Both the position numbers and the translations under genes were made by a program. From contig NZ_CP071935.1 in NCBI RefSeq assembly GCF_030062585.1, positions 1,256,627-1,320,626 on the forward strand: 64,000 nucleotides of DNA. The letters are read 5' to 3'. Below, one piece after another: positions 6,904 to 15,469 of the stretch; within the stretch, counting starts at the first letter, position 1, and every line of letters starts with the position of its first letter. This DNA is from Helicobacter pylori. GTDB lineage: Bacteria; Campylobacterota; Campylobacteria; Campylobacterales; Helicobacteraceae. The notes beneath the pieces were generated by a model, which did not search any database, was not told the origin of the DNA, and saw nothing but the letters and a program-made list of their open reading frames with translations.

Positions 6904-8751
6904 TTAAGAAATCGTGCGCAAATACCCGTTTTCGCTCAGCATGACATACAAGCGCCCCATGATTTCTTTCTTTTCTTCCATGTCCAGTTGGTTGTTGTCT
7001 TCAATTTTTTGCTTTAAAAGGCGCTCGATCTCTTTAGTGTCATAGTCCAAATCGTCTAACACATCTAAAATCGTTTGGGCTTCGCAAATATCTTCCACTT
7101 CATAATCGCCTTTTTCATCAAAAACCACGCTAAATTCCGTAGGGTGCGTGAATAAATTGTGTTTCATGCCTAAAACTTCTTGATACGCTCCCACTAAAAA
7201 GAACGCTAAAAAGTATTCTTCTTCATCTATATCTATATCGTGCAAAAACAAGGGCTTCGTGGAATCAAAAGCGATTTCCCCATCGCTATCGCAAGTAATA
7301 TCCCACAAGCTCGCGCTCCTGGTGGGCTTTTCATCTAATTTATTCAAGGGCATGACCGGGAAATTCTGTCTCAAGCCCCAATAATCCGGCAAGCTTTGGA
7401 AAAACGAGCAATTCAATAAATAGCGCTCTTGGACCTGCTCTTGAATGCGTAAAATATCGTTATGATCCTTAACATAAAGCAACTGCACCGCTTTTTTGAC
7501 GATCAAATGGGCTAAAACTTCAGTATTGCTCCTGTCAATCAAATCAATATAGCCCAAATCAAAAAGCGTGAATAACGACTCGGTGTGATCAAAACTATCA
7601 TGCAAGTATTCAATGGCGTTTTTTTCATTGATATTAGCGAGCAAGTCTAGCATTTCATCAATCAAGGGGGGGTTATTACTTTCTTTGATTTTTAGGGATT
7701 TTTCATTGTATTCATGCGAAAACAATTCTAACACCGGAGCCACTAAAACGGCATGGTTAGCGGAAATATAACGGCCTGATTCAATGAAAATGTCCGGCTC
7801 TATTTCTTGCTTATTTTTCACAATTTCCCTCAATAAAAACACCACATCAGCACTGAATTCCTCTAAAGTGTAGTTTTTATCTTGGTGGTGTTTGTGTTGG
7901 GTGTATTCTACGGCTAACCCCCCTCCAATATTCACGCTATTGAGATTTTTAGCGCCCATTTTACGCAATTCTGCATACAAGTTTCCCGCTTCTCTTAAGG
8001 CCTTTTTTAAGGGCGAAATATCGCTGATTTGAGAGCCTATGTGGAAATGTATCATGTGGAAATGCTCTAGTAAGTCGTTTTCTTCTAAAAGGCGCATCGC
8101 TTCTAAAACTTCCGTGCTGCTAAGGCCGAATTTAGAATTGATCCCCCCGCTCTTTGCCCAAACGCCAGTGCCAGCGCTGTGCAAACGGATACGAATGCCA
8201 ATTTTAGGGCATGCTACAAAATCGTTTTGTTTAGCCACGGCGATAATGGTTTTTAATTCATTCAAACCCTCAATCGTTAAAGTGATCTCATGCTGCATGC
8301 TTTTAGCGATAAAGCCAAGCTCAATCATTTCTTTGTCTTTAAAGCCATTCACGGTGATAGGGGCTTTAGGGTTAGTGTAACTCATCGCAATGATGAGTTC
8401 GGATTTACTCCCGGCTTCTAAACCATAATCCAAGCCCTTAGCCCCCTGCACTAAAGGGAAAACAAACGAGGGCATTTGATTGACCTTTAAAGGGAAAACC
8501 GCCTTAAAAGCCCCGCTGTATTGATACTCTTTAATCGCTGAAGAAAACGCATCAAACAAGCTTTTGATTTGTTTTTGTACCAAATGGGGGAATCGCACCA
8601 ACAAAGGCCCTCTATAGCCCTTATCGCGCACGCTTTGAACGATTTCTAAAAGCGAGGGGTTTTTGCCATGACAAACTTTAACCAAGCCTTTTTCTATCTT
8701 AAATTCGTTATTGCTCCAAAAATTAATCCCATAATCATGGACTTCTTGCAT
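6904..8751 (-). CDS. speA: Biosynthetic arginine decarboxylase SpeA
   Basis: 615 residues, typical length for SpeA. It converts arginine to agmatine with PLP, the first step of an agmatine-based route to polyamines. The fold type III PLP-lysine motif is visible as FPLKVNQ (Lys89), followed by the GLEAGSKSEL segment, and the glycine-rich phosphate loop VNIGGGLAVEY. A C-terminal acidic stretch completes the chain. It is the last gene of the metG-to-speA minus-strand train, 13 bp after cgt, and ends at a bidirectional terminator. It corresponds to HP0422 from memory of gene order. Confidence 0.95.
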   Translation of the reverse strand: MQEVHDYGINFWSNNEFKIEKGLVKVCHGKNPSLLEIVQSVRDKGYRGPLLVRFPHLVQKQIKSLFDAFSSAIKEYQYSGAFKAVFPLKVNQMPSFVFPLVQGAKGLDYGLEAGSKSELIIAMSYTNPKAPITVNGFKDKEMIELGFIAKSMQHEITLTIEGLNELKTIIAVAKQNDFVACPKIGIRIRLHSAGTGVWAKSGGINSKFGLSSTEVLEAMRLLEENDLLEHFHMIHFHIGSQISDISPLKKALREAGNLYAELRKMGAKNLNSVNIGGGLAVEYTQHKHHQDKNYTLEEFSADVVFLLREIVKNKQEIEPDIFIESGRYISANHAVLVAPVLELFSHEYNEKSLKIKESNNPPLIDEMLDLLANINEKNAIEYLHDSFDHTESLFTLFDLGYIDLIDRSNTEVLAHLIVKKAVQLLYVKDHNDILRIQEQVQERYLLNCSFFQSLPDYWGLRQNFPVMPLNKLDEKPTRSASLWDITCDSDGEIAFDSTKPLFLHDIDIDEEEYFLAFFLVGAYQEVLGMKHNLFTHPTEFSVVFDEKGDYEVEDICEAQTILDVLDDLDYDTKEIERLLKQKIEDNNQLDMEEKKEIMGRLYVMLSENGYLRTIS

Positions 8752-8764
8752 TTTTTATCCTTTA

Positions 8765-9934
8765 TTACGATAAGGTTTTAAAGAGGTTGGGGTTGTTTTT
8801 AAAATCTTTGATCGCTTCTTCATAAACCTTTTCAATTTGAATGACTGAATTTTCTAAAGTGTAGTTTAAAGCGCTTTTAGCGTATTCGTTTTGCATTCTT
8901 TCTCTTTCAAGCTTGTTTTCTAACCACCAGTCTATTTTAGCGCTCAAATCTTTAGCGTTATTAGGCTCAAATAACGATCGTTCATCTAGCGCGAATTGCC
9001 TGGTCGCGCTTAAAGGGCTATTAGCGATAACAGGCACAATCCCCACGCTAATGGCTTCTAAACATGCAATCGCTTCGCTTTCCACATTGGCTGTGTGCAC
9101 ATAAAGGGTGCAAGTTTTTAAAATCTCTAACAATTCATTAGAATTGACAAACCCAAATTCCGTTTTTACGCCTAGTTTCTGGGCTAGAAGTTTGATTTTT
9201 TTCTCATCAGGCCCCTTGCCTTTGAGTAATAATACAATGTCTTGTTTGTATCGGCTTAAAGCAACCGCCTTAATGAGAACGCTTTGATTTTTTTCATTAG
9301 AATAGCGCCCTACCATAGCGATTTTAAAGGGCGTGGTGTCAAAAAGGCTTTTTTGCGGGTGTTCAAATCTAAACATGGGATCAAAGCCGTTAGAAATAGC
9401 GTATTTTTTCCCTCCATAGTTGTATTTTTCTAATTCTTCTACAATGAATTTTGATGGGCAATGGATATGGTGGATATAGCGGTAATGCGAAGATTTAAAC
9501 CACGAAAAAAGCATCATGTTAAACCAAGAAAATTGCCCCAATTTCATGTTATAAGAAATATGCTCTGGCTGTAAATGGAAAGAGCCAATATAAGGCACTT
9601 GCATTTCTCGCGCGATTTTTACGGCTGTTTTTTCTAGCAAAAAAGGCAAGTAAGTATGGATCATATCCGCTCCCTTAAAAGCCTTCCTTAAAATTTTTTT
9701 ATCCGGTTTAGCAAAAAGAATGTGTTGTTTGTGTGAAATTTCTGTAACTAGGGGGATATAGCGCTCTTTAAGGTTGTAATACCCTTCTTCTTCACTCCCT
9801 AAATTATCCACATGAGGGGCGACCACTCTCATCACATGCCCTCTTTTTTTCAGCGCTTCAAAAAAACGAAACGCTGTCATAGAAGTGCCATTACTGGTGT
9901 CTTTAAAGCTATCCACGACTAAAACAATAACCAT
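8765..9934 (-). CDS. cgt: Cholesterol alpha-glucosyltransferase
   Basis: 389 residues, GT4-type GT-B glycosyltransferase. The C-terminal nucleotide-sugar site shows VGRYSNEKNQ, then LLLKGKGPDEK and the ESEAIACLEA acidic E-x7-E motif. In H. pylori this position (HP0421, formerly annotated capJ) encodes the enzyme that moves glucose from UDP-glucose to membrane cholesterol, yielding cholesteryl glucosides that protect against immune clearance. Basic and aromatic stretches in the N-terminal half fit peripheral attachment to the inner membrane. It lies between the hotdog protein and speA and reads with them. Family is certain from sequence; the cholesterol specificity is from synteny and prior knowledge. 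Confidence 0.92.
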   Translation of the reverse strand: MVIVLVVDSFKDTSNGTSMTAFRFFEALKKRGHVMRVVAPHVDNLGSEEEGYYNLKERYIPLVTEISHKQHILFAKPDKKILRKAFKGADMIHTYLPFLLEKTAVKIAREMQVPYIGSFHLQPEHISYNMKLGQFSWFNMMLFSWFKSSHYRYIHHIHCPSKFIVEELEKYNYGGKKYAISNGFDPMFRFEHPQKSLFDTTPFKIAMVGRYSNEKNQSVLIKAVALSRYKQDIVLLLKGKGPDEKKIKLLAQKLGVKTEFGFVNSNELLEILKTCTLYVHTANVESEAIACLEAISVGIVPVIANSPLSATRQFALDERSLFEPNNAKDLSAKIDWWLENKLERERMQNEYAKSALNYTLENSVIQIEKVYEEAIKDFKNNPNLFKTLS

Positions 9935-9938
9935 TTAA

Positions 9939-10367
9939 CTACTCTTCTTTAAAATTGAATTTAAAAGGCTTTTTATCAAACACAACGATTTCTATCATTC
10001 CCTCTAAAACCTGAATGTCTAACACAAACGCCTCTATTTTTATTTCAGCTTTTTTCACGCCATCTTGAATGACTTGCGCTTTAATGAGCGCTTCTTGATT
10101 CAATTCTAGGGGGGCGTAAAAATTGATGTTATTAGAAACCACCACGCTGTGCCTTTTATTCAACGCGCACAAGGCCGCATAATTGCACGCAATAAGCACA
10201 AACCCGGCATGCACAAAATTTTCTTCATACACCATGCTTTCATTACCCTTGAAACGCGCATGGGCTATATCTTTTTCTAAAACGACCAGTTCAGTGCCAA
10301 CGCTTGGTTTGAAATTCTTACAAGTCTCTAAAGAGTCATAATCCACACGAACGACTAATTCTTGCAC
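9939..10367 (-). CDS. Hotdog-fold thioesterase-like protein
   Basis: 142 residues. Pattern of a single hotdog domain: an N-terminal segment ending in KDIAHARFKGNESMVYEENFVHAG-like sequence (shown in parts: a conserved Glu/Asn pair before FVHAGFVL), a central helix with LCALNKR, and strands VVSNNINFYAPL and IEAFVLDIQVLEG. Such proteins hydrolyse acyl-CoA or acyl-ACP, or act as non-enzymatic acyl binders. A catalytic Asp/Glu cannot be assigned safely. Five bp before cgt and 14 bp after cmoB in the same train. Recalled as HP0420. No specific substrate is implied by the neighbours. Confidence 0.7.
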   Translation of the reverse strand: MQELVVRVDYDSLETCKNFKPSVGTELVVLEKDIAHARFKGNESMVYEENFVHAGFVLIACNYAALCALNKRHSVVVSNNINFYAPLELNQEALIKAQVIQDGVKKAEIKIEAFVLDIQVLEGMIEIVVFDKKPFKFNFKEE

Positions 10368-10381
10368 TATTTAATCCTTTA

Positions 10382-11167
10382 TTAAAGCTTGCTTGGTTTA
10401 AGCATCTTAAAATACCCTCTCAAAGGAGCGTCATACCCCTCTAAAGTTTTAGAGTGATCCGTTTTATCCAAAAAATCTTCCAAACTCTGCCCCAAAATAA
10501 AATCCGTTTTACGCTGTTCTTTAGGCGTGGTCTTTAAAACGCTAATAATCTCAAAATTTTCAAACCCTACCCTTTCGCACCACCCTTTTAGCGCGCTAAC
10601 GCTAGGGATAAAATAAACATTTTTCATTTTAGCATAAGTTTTTTTAGGGCAAAGGGCGATGTCTAGGGGCGAATCAATAATGAGCGTATCCAGCACCAAC
10701 TCCCCTTTTATCTTTAAAGCATGATATAAGGCTTTTAAAGCTTCTAGCGGGCTTTTTCTGTGGTATAGCACCCCTAAGCAAAAAATGACATCAAAAGCGT
10801 TAGGGTATTTTTCATGCAGATCCTCTACCCCCAAAGACTCGTAAATGATTTTTTTTTCTTTATCAAAAAAGGGGGCTAAAAATTCAAATTGTTTTTTGAC
10901 TAAAACGCCCGGATCAAACCCCACCAAACTTTTAGGTTTATATTCTAGTATCTTAAACAAGTAATAGCCGTTATTGCAACCCACATCAGCCACTATTTTG
11001 TCTTTTAAGGGAGTGGCGTTTTTGATTAGATCCCATTTAATAGAGCTATCCCATTCGCTATCAATCTTAATTTGAGAAATTTCAAAAGGGCCTTTACGCC
11101 ATGGCCTTAACGCCATGATTTCTTCTAAAAGGGTTTTTGGATTGAATTTATCGTTACAAATGAGCAT
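10382..11167 (-). CDS. cmoB: tRNA U34 carboxymethyltransferase CmoB
   Basis: 261 residues. Class I methyltransferase core with DVGCNNGYYLFK as motif I and VGFDPG as the acidic loop, followed by a LGVLYHRKSPLEAL segment typical of CmoB. Near the N-terminus RPWRKGPFEI matches the conserved basic/aromatic CmoB segment that helps bind carboxy-S-adenosylmethionine. It moves a carboxymethyl group onto 5-hydroxyuridine 34, giving cmo5U. It is about 60 residues shorter than the E. coli enzyme (323), with most of the N-terminal extension missing, as in other epsilonproteobacteria as far as I recall. Its partner CmoA is at 44691-45422. Recalled as HP0419. Confidence 0.88.
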   Translation of the reverse strand: MLICNDKFNPKTLLEEIMALRPWRKGPFEISQIKIDSEWDSSIKWDLIKNATPLKDKIVADVGCNNGYYLFKILEYKPKSLVGFDPGVLVKKQFEFLAPFFDKEKKIIYESLGVEDLHEKYPNAFDVIFCLGVLYHRKSPLEALKALYHALKIKGELVLDTLIIDSPLDIALCPKKTYAKMKNVYFIPSVSALKGWCERVGFENFEIISVLKTTPKEQRKTDFILGQSLEDFLDKTDHSKTLEGYDAPLRGYFKMLKPSKL

Positions 11168-11170
11168 GAC

Positions 11171-12178
11171 TTACCATAGCGTGGGGGTTTTTTTAAAAAG
11201 GGGGGGGTTTAAAAGGGATTCTAAATGATGGGAGCTAATCCCATAAATAAAAGCGAAATTAAACGCTAAGTTTTTTAATTGCTCTTTAAGGTTGTTATGA
11301 GTGGTGTAACAATAAGGGTTATTTTTTTCAAAGAAAGCCGCGCTGTTTTTACGACAAAACACGACAATTTTCCCCCACGACAAAGTCTCAAGGGCTTTTT
11401 GAAGCATCATTTCAAACAATTCTTTTGAAGTCTCAGCAACAACCACCCTTGCCGTTGTGCCATAAGGGGCTATTTCTAAATTTTTATTCACAAAAAAGGG
11501 TTTGCAATGATCTAAAGCAGGTTCTTTCTTGCTTAAAAGATTCAAATCAAATTCAATCTTTAATTTTTCGCACAATTGAATGACCCTTTTTAAAGGCTCT
11601 AAAAAGACGCATGGCATTTTTAATTCATACTCTTGTTTTTCATAGACTAAAGCGCTGCAAAAAAACGATTGGTTGAGAATCATTAAACGGCTTTCTTTTA
11701 GATCTTCTTTCAAGCGCTCTTGCTTATAAAACAAATGGAGCCACTCCAATTTATCAAAAAAGGCTATTTTACACCCCTCTATAATGAATAAATCTTCAAG
11801 GCTCTCTTTCAAGCACCACACAAAATTGCTCACCATGATTTTAGAAGCGATCTCTAATTCTATGGGGCTTAACAGCACTCCAACCACGCGCTCATTCAAC
11901 AAACAAAATTTAAACAAATGATTCAAAGAATGCTCTATATCTTTAAGCTTGATCCATGCCACATCCCTATCGCTTAAAGGATATTCTCCTGTGTATAAAA
12001 TCCCATAAGCCCCTAACTCTAAAGCTTTAGGAATGAGCGTGTGATCTTTGGCTACAAATAAAGAGCCTTTTTGGACTTTGTTTAAAGACAAAACGATAGA
12101 ATTGAAATAGCTGATTGAGGGCGTGTTTTGCAATTCACCCAAACTCAATTCTACGGCTTCATTCACCCCTAATCGCAT
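11171..12178 (-). CDS. Protein with a MurF-like N-terminal domain, no ligase core
   Basis: 335 residues; starts at an ATG that abuts the metG stop codon and ends 3 bp before cmoB. The first 110 residues follow the MurE/MurF N-terminal UDP-binding pattern: a start like ISYFNSIVLSLNKVQKGSLFVAK (given here in two parts, the key being KVQKGSLFVA), then ALELGAYGILY, and a Lys-Asp/His-Ser-Leu helix. The expected P-loop (GTNGKT type) and central ATPase domain are absent; the rest is a poorly recognisable Leu/Phe-rich region. Inference: a degenerate or repurposed Mur-ligase relative. Recalled as HP0418, usually called hypothetical. Confidence 0.7.
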   Translation of the reverse strand: MRLGVNEAVELSLGELQNTPSISYFNSIVLSLNKVQKGSLFVAKDHTLIPKALELGAYGILYTGEYPLSDRDVAWIKLKDIEHSLNHLFKFCLLNERVVGVLLSPIELEIASKIMVSNFVWCLKESLEDLFIIEGCKIAFFDKLEWLHLFYKQERLKEDLKESRLMILNQSFFCSALVYEKQEYELKMPCVFLEPLKRVIQLCEKLKIEFDLNLLSKKEPALDHCKPFFVNKNLEIAPYGTTARVVVAETSKELFEMMLQKALETLSWGKIVVFCRKNSAAFFEKNNPYCYTTHNNLKEQLKNLAFNFAFIYGISSHHLESLLNPPLFKKTPTLW

Positions 12179-14122
12179 TTAGCTGATCAAACTTCCTGCA
12201 ATTTTCTCTTTGGTAGGGCTGATTAAGGCTAGATTATCGCTATCTCGCACCGCTAAAATCATGCCCTCACTCATTTCGCCCATAAGCTTTGCAGGTTTTA
12301 AATTGGCCACCACGCACACCATTTGCCCCACCAAACTTTCAGGCTCATAATCCAAAGCGATCCCTGAGATGATCTGCCTCAAACGATTTTCGCCTAAATC
12401 CACTTTTAAGCGCAGTAATTTATTGGATTTTTCAATCCTTTGAGCTTCTTTGATAAGCCCCACTTTAATCTCTACTTTTTTGAAATCCTCAATACTAATA
12501 TAGTTTTCTTGTGTTGGTGGGGCTTTTTCTTTTTCTTTTTTTTCTGCTTTTTCTGCTAGGGCTTCCTCCCCTTTTTCAATCTTTTCAATTTTCTCAATTT
12601 TGGAAAATAAAGGCTCGGTGTCTTGTAAAATCATATCTTGTAATTTTTTAGCTTTAAAAAAGCGTTCGTAATTATCGGGCGTGATTTCTGTATTGAAAGC
12701 GCTCGCTAATTTAGCCGCGCTCTTTGGCATGAACGCATAGAGCAAAAAGCTTGATTGCAACAGCGCGTTTGCGATCAAACTCAATAAGGCTTCTAGTTTT
12801 TCTGATTCGTTATTTTTGTGCAAAACCCATGGCTCTTCTTTAGCGATGAGTTTATTTAAAAAATCATAAATATTAAACAATTCCTCTAAAGCTTTATGCA
12901 ACTGCATTTTAGGCACGAAAGAATTAGCGTTATCTAAAATTTGATGCGCTTTTTCTAGCTCTTTAGGATAATATGCGGTGATTTTGGCGCTTTTTAGAGA
13001 ATAATTGAAATATTTTTTAGCCATGCCTAGCAAACGATTCAACAAATTCCCCAAATCGTTATTCAAATTCGCGTTGATCCTTTCTGTTAACGCTTTTTTA
13101 GAAAAATCCCCATCTTGCCCAAAAGGCACTTCACGCAATAAAAAATAACGTAATTCTTCAATCCCATACTCCATAGCGAGCTTTTGAGCGTCTAAAACAT
13201 TACCCAAGCTCTTACTCATTTTCACGCCCTCTATCGTCCACCACCCATGCACGCAAAGCTGTTTGAATAAGGGCAGATTCAAACTCATCAAAAAAGCCGG
13301 CCAATAAATGGCATGGAAGCGTAAAATATCCTTACCCACAATATGCCTAGCGCATTCAAAATGCGCCATTTTATTGTCTAAATCATTCAAATACCCTAAC
13401 GCGCTCGCATAATTCAATAAAGCGTCCAACCAAACATACACCACATGTTTAGGATCGTTCATTTTTTTAGGCAAAGGAATGCCCCATTCAAAGCTCGTGC
13501 GCGTGATAGACAGATCCAATAAACCCTGCTCAATAAAAGAAGTTACCTCATTTTTACGATAAATAGGCAAAATCGCTTCAGGATTTTTAGCGTAAAACTC
13601 CAATAAAGGCTTTTCATACGCACTCAATTTGAAAAAATAGCTCTCTTCTTCTAAAAGCGTGGTCTCTCTCAAGCAATCAGGGCATAGAACTTTATCGTTC
13701 GTATTGTCCGCTTTAGAAATCGCGCAATAACTCTCACAGCTCACGCAATAATACCCGCTATAAGTGCCTTTATAAATATCCCCTTTTTCAAACATGATTT
13801 CAAAGGCGTTTTGCACGCATTTTTGATGCTCGCTGTCTGTGGTGCGGATAAAACCATCATAATCTAAATTGAAAAAATCCCACTGGTTTTTAAAAATCGT
13901 GCTAATGCTATCGGCGTAAGCTTTAGGGCTTTGATTTCTCAATCTCGCACTTTGTTCGATCTTTTGCCCATGCTCATCGGTGCCGGTTAAAAAAAAGACT
14001 TCTTCGCCTTGAAGCGTGTAATATTTCTTTAAAGTATCCGCAATCAAAGTCGTATAGGCATGGCCAATATGAGGGATGTCATTCACATAATAAATGGGGG
14101 TTGTGATCAGTGATTTTTGCAT
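12179..14122 (-). CDS. metG: Methionyl-tRNA synthetase
   Basis: 647 residues. Class I motifs PHIGHAYT (HIGH) near the N-terminus and KMSKSLGN (KMSKS) are intact; four Cys between about 125 and 150 (CVSCESYC and CPDC) form the zinc knuckle. The C-terminal 100 residues are an EMAPII/Trbp111-like tRNA-binding domain (VEIKVGLIKEAQ to GEMSEGMILAV) that also dimerises the enzyme. A low-complexity Lys/Ile/Glu linker with the tandem tripeptide KIE x3 joins core and tail. It is the first gene of the minus-strand train ending at speA; the intergenic region with cfa should hold its promoter. Recalled as HP0417. Confidence 0.97.
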   Translation of the reverse strand: MQKSLITTPIYYVNDIPHIGHAYTTLIADTLKKYYTLQGEEVFFLTGTDEHGQKIEQSARLRNQSPKAYADSISTIFKNQWDFFNLDYDGFIRTTDSEHQKCVQNAFEIMFEKGDIYKGTYSGYYCVSCESYCAISKADNTNDKVLCPDCLRETTLLEEESYFFKLSAYEKPLLEFYAKNPEAILPIYRKNEVTSFIEQGLLDLSITRTSFEWGIPLPKKMNDPKHVVYVWLDALLNYASALGYLNDLDNKMAHFECARHIVGKDILRFHAIYWPAFLMSLNLPLFKQLCVHGWWTIEGVKMSKSLGNVLDAQKLAMEYGIEELRYFLLREVPFGQDGDFSKKALTERINANLNNDLGNLLNRLLGMAKKYFNYSLKSAKITAYYPKELEKAHQILDNANSFVPKMQLHKALEELFNIYDFLNKLIAKEEPWVLHKNNESEKLEALLSLIANALLQSSFLLYAFMPKSAAKLASAFNTEITPDNYERFFKAKKLQDMILQDTEPLFSKIEKIEKIEKGEEALAEKAEKKEKEKAPPTQENYISIEDFKKVEIKVGLIKEAQRIEKSNKLLRLKVDLGENRLRQIISGIALDYEPESLVGQMVCVVANLKPAKLMGEMSEGMILAVRDSDNLALISPTKEKIAGSLIS

Positions 14123-14243
14123 CTTTATAATCGTGTTACCTTAAATTTGTTTAAATCTCTTAATTTTAACATGCTTTTAAAAATTTAGAGAATAGAGGTT
14201 GAATTTATGCTTATTTGTGGGGTGTTTTTAGCTTAAAATTCAT

Positions 14244-14249
14244 TATAAT
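14244..14249 (+). promoter_or_regulatory. -10 box of cfa
   Basis: TATAAT, 41 bp before the chosen cfa ATG, in the divergent metG/cfa intergenic region. A start site near 14256 would give a leader of about 35 nt. Confidence 0.6.
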
Positions 14250-14290
14250 TAACGCTCAAAAAATTGAAAAAGAGTTCAAGGAATAGACAG

Positions 14291-15460
14291 ATGATTTCAA
14301 AATTTTTGCTCAAAAGCATGTTCAAGCAGTGGAAAAACGGCGATTATCAGGTCGTTTTTTGGGACAATAGCGTTTATAGGAATGGCGAACATTCGCCTAA
14401 ATTCACCCTTAAAATCCATCGCCCCCTAAAATTTAGCGATATTAAAAAAGACATGTCTTTAACGATCGCTGAAGCTTATATGGACGGCGTGATTGATATT
14501 GAAGGCTCTATGGATGAGGTGATGCATTCTTTGTATTTGCAAACCAATTATGAGCATTTGCACAAACATGATAACGCTAAAGCTATCCAAAAACCCATCA
14601 AAGAAAGCTCCAACATTTCTAAACATTACGATCTAGGGAATGACTTTTATTCTATCTGGTTAGATGAAACCTTAAGCTATTCATGCGCGTATTTCAAAAA
14701 AGACGATGACACCCTCCATGCCGCCCAGCTCCAAAAATTAGATCACACTTTAAAAAAGCTCCACCTAAAGCCTGGCGAAAAACTGCTGGATATAGGCTGT
14801 GGTTGGGGCTATCTCTCTGTAAAAGCTGCACAAGAATACGGGGCGGAAGTGATGGGGATCACCATTTCTAGCGAGCAATACAAACAGGCTAACAAACGAG
14901 TCCAAGAGTTAGGGTTAGAGGATAAAGTAACGATCAAATTATTGAATTACCAGGATTTAGACGGGCGCTTATACCGCTTTGATAAGGTGGTGAGCGTGGG
15001 CATGTTTGAGCATGTGGGTAAGGATAATTTGCCCTTTTATTTCAAAAAAGTTAAAGAAGTGTTGAAAACGGGCGGGATGTTTTTGCTCCACTCCATTTTA
15101 TGCTGTTTTGAAGGCAAGACTAATGCATGGGTGGATAAATACATCTTCCCGGGTGGCTACTTGCCCTCTTTAAGGGAAGTGATGAGCGTGATGAGCGAAT
15201 GCGACTTCCACTTGCTCATGGCTGAAAGCTTACGCATCCATTACGCTAAGACTTTAGACATTTGGCGAGACAACTTCAACCACAATCTAGACCAAGTGAA
15301 AAGACTCGGCTATGACGAAAGATTTATCCGCATGTGGGATCTGTATTTAAGGACTTGCGCGTCCGCTTTCAGGGTGGGGAGCGCGGATTTATTCCAATTG
15401 CTTTTAACCAACAGCGTGGATAACACTTTCCCCTTAACCAAAGAATACATCTACCAGTAA
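14291..15460 (+). CDS. cfa: Cyclopropane-fatty-acyl-phospholipid synthase
   Basis: 389 residues from the ATG at 14291, which has AAGGAA 7 nt upstream. A TTG nine codons earlier (14264) has no comparable ribosome site. The enzyme methylenates double bonds of membrane phospholipid acyl chains using S-adenosylmethionine. Motif I is LLDIGCGWGYLS; upstream SKHYDLGNDFY and the LDETLSYSCAYF segment are hallmark Cfa sequences; GMFEHVG follows. H. pylori is rich in C19 cyclopropane fatty acid. The gene is monocistronic here and converges on the MscS gene with only 9 bp between stop codons, so their 3' ends overlap. Recalled as HP0416. Confidence 0.95.
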   Translation: MISKFLLKSMFKQWKNGDYQVVFWDNSVYRNGEHSPKFTLKIHRPLKFSDIKKDMSLTIAEAYMDGVIDIEGSMDEVMHSLYLQTNYEHLHKHDNAKAIQKPIKESSNISKHYDLGNDFYSIWLDETLSYSCAYFKKDDDTLHAAQLQKLDHTLKKLHLKPGEKLLDIGCGWGYLSVKAAQEYGAEVMGITISSEQYKQANKRVQELGLEDKVTIKLLNYQDLDGRLYRFDKVVSVGMFEHVGKDNLPFYFKKVKEVLKTGGMFLLHSILCCFEGKTNAWVDKYIFPGGYLPSLREVMSVMSECDFHLLMAESLRIHYAKTLDIWRDNFNHNLDQVKRLGYDERFIRMWDLYLRTCASAFRVGSADLFQLLLTNSVDNTFPLTKEYIYQ

Positions 15461-15469
15461 TTGCAAGTT

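Noticed and set aside
8039..8380. 113-codon ORF opposite speA
   Set aside because: Fully antisense to the conserved SpeA barrel; composition of a shadow.
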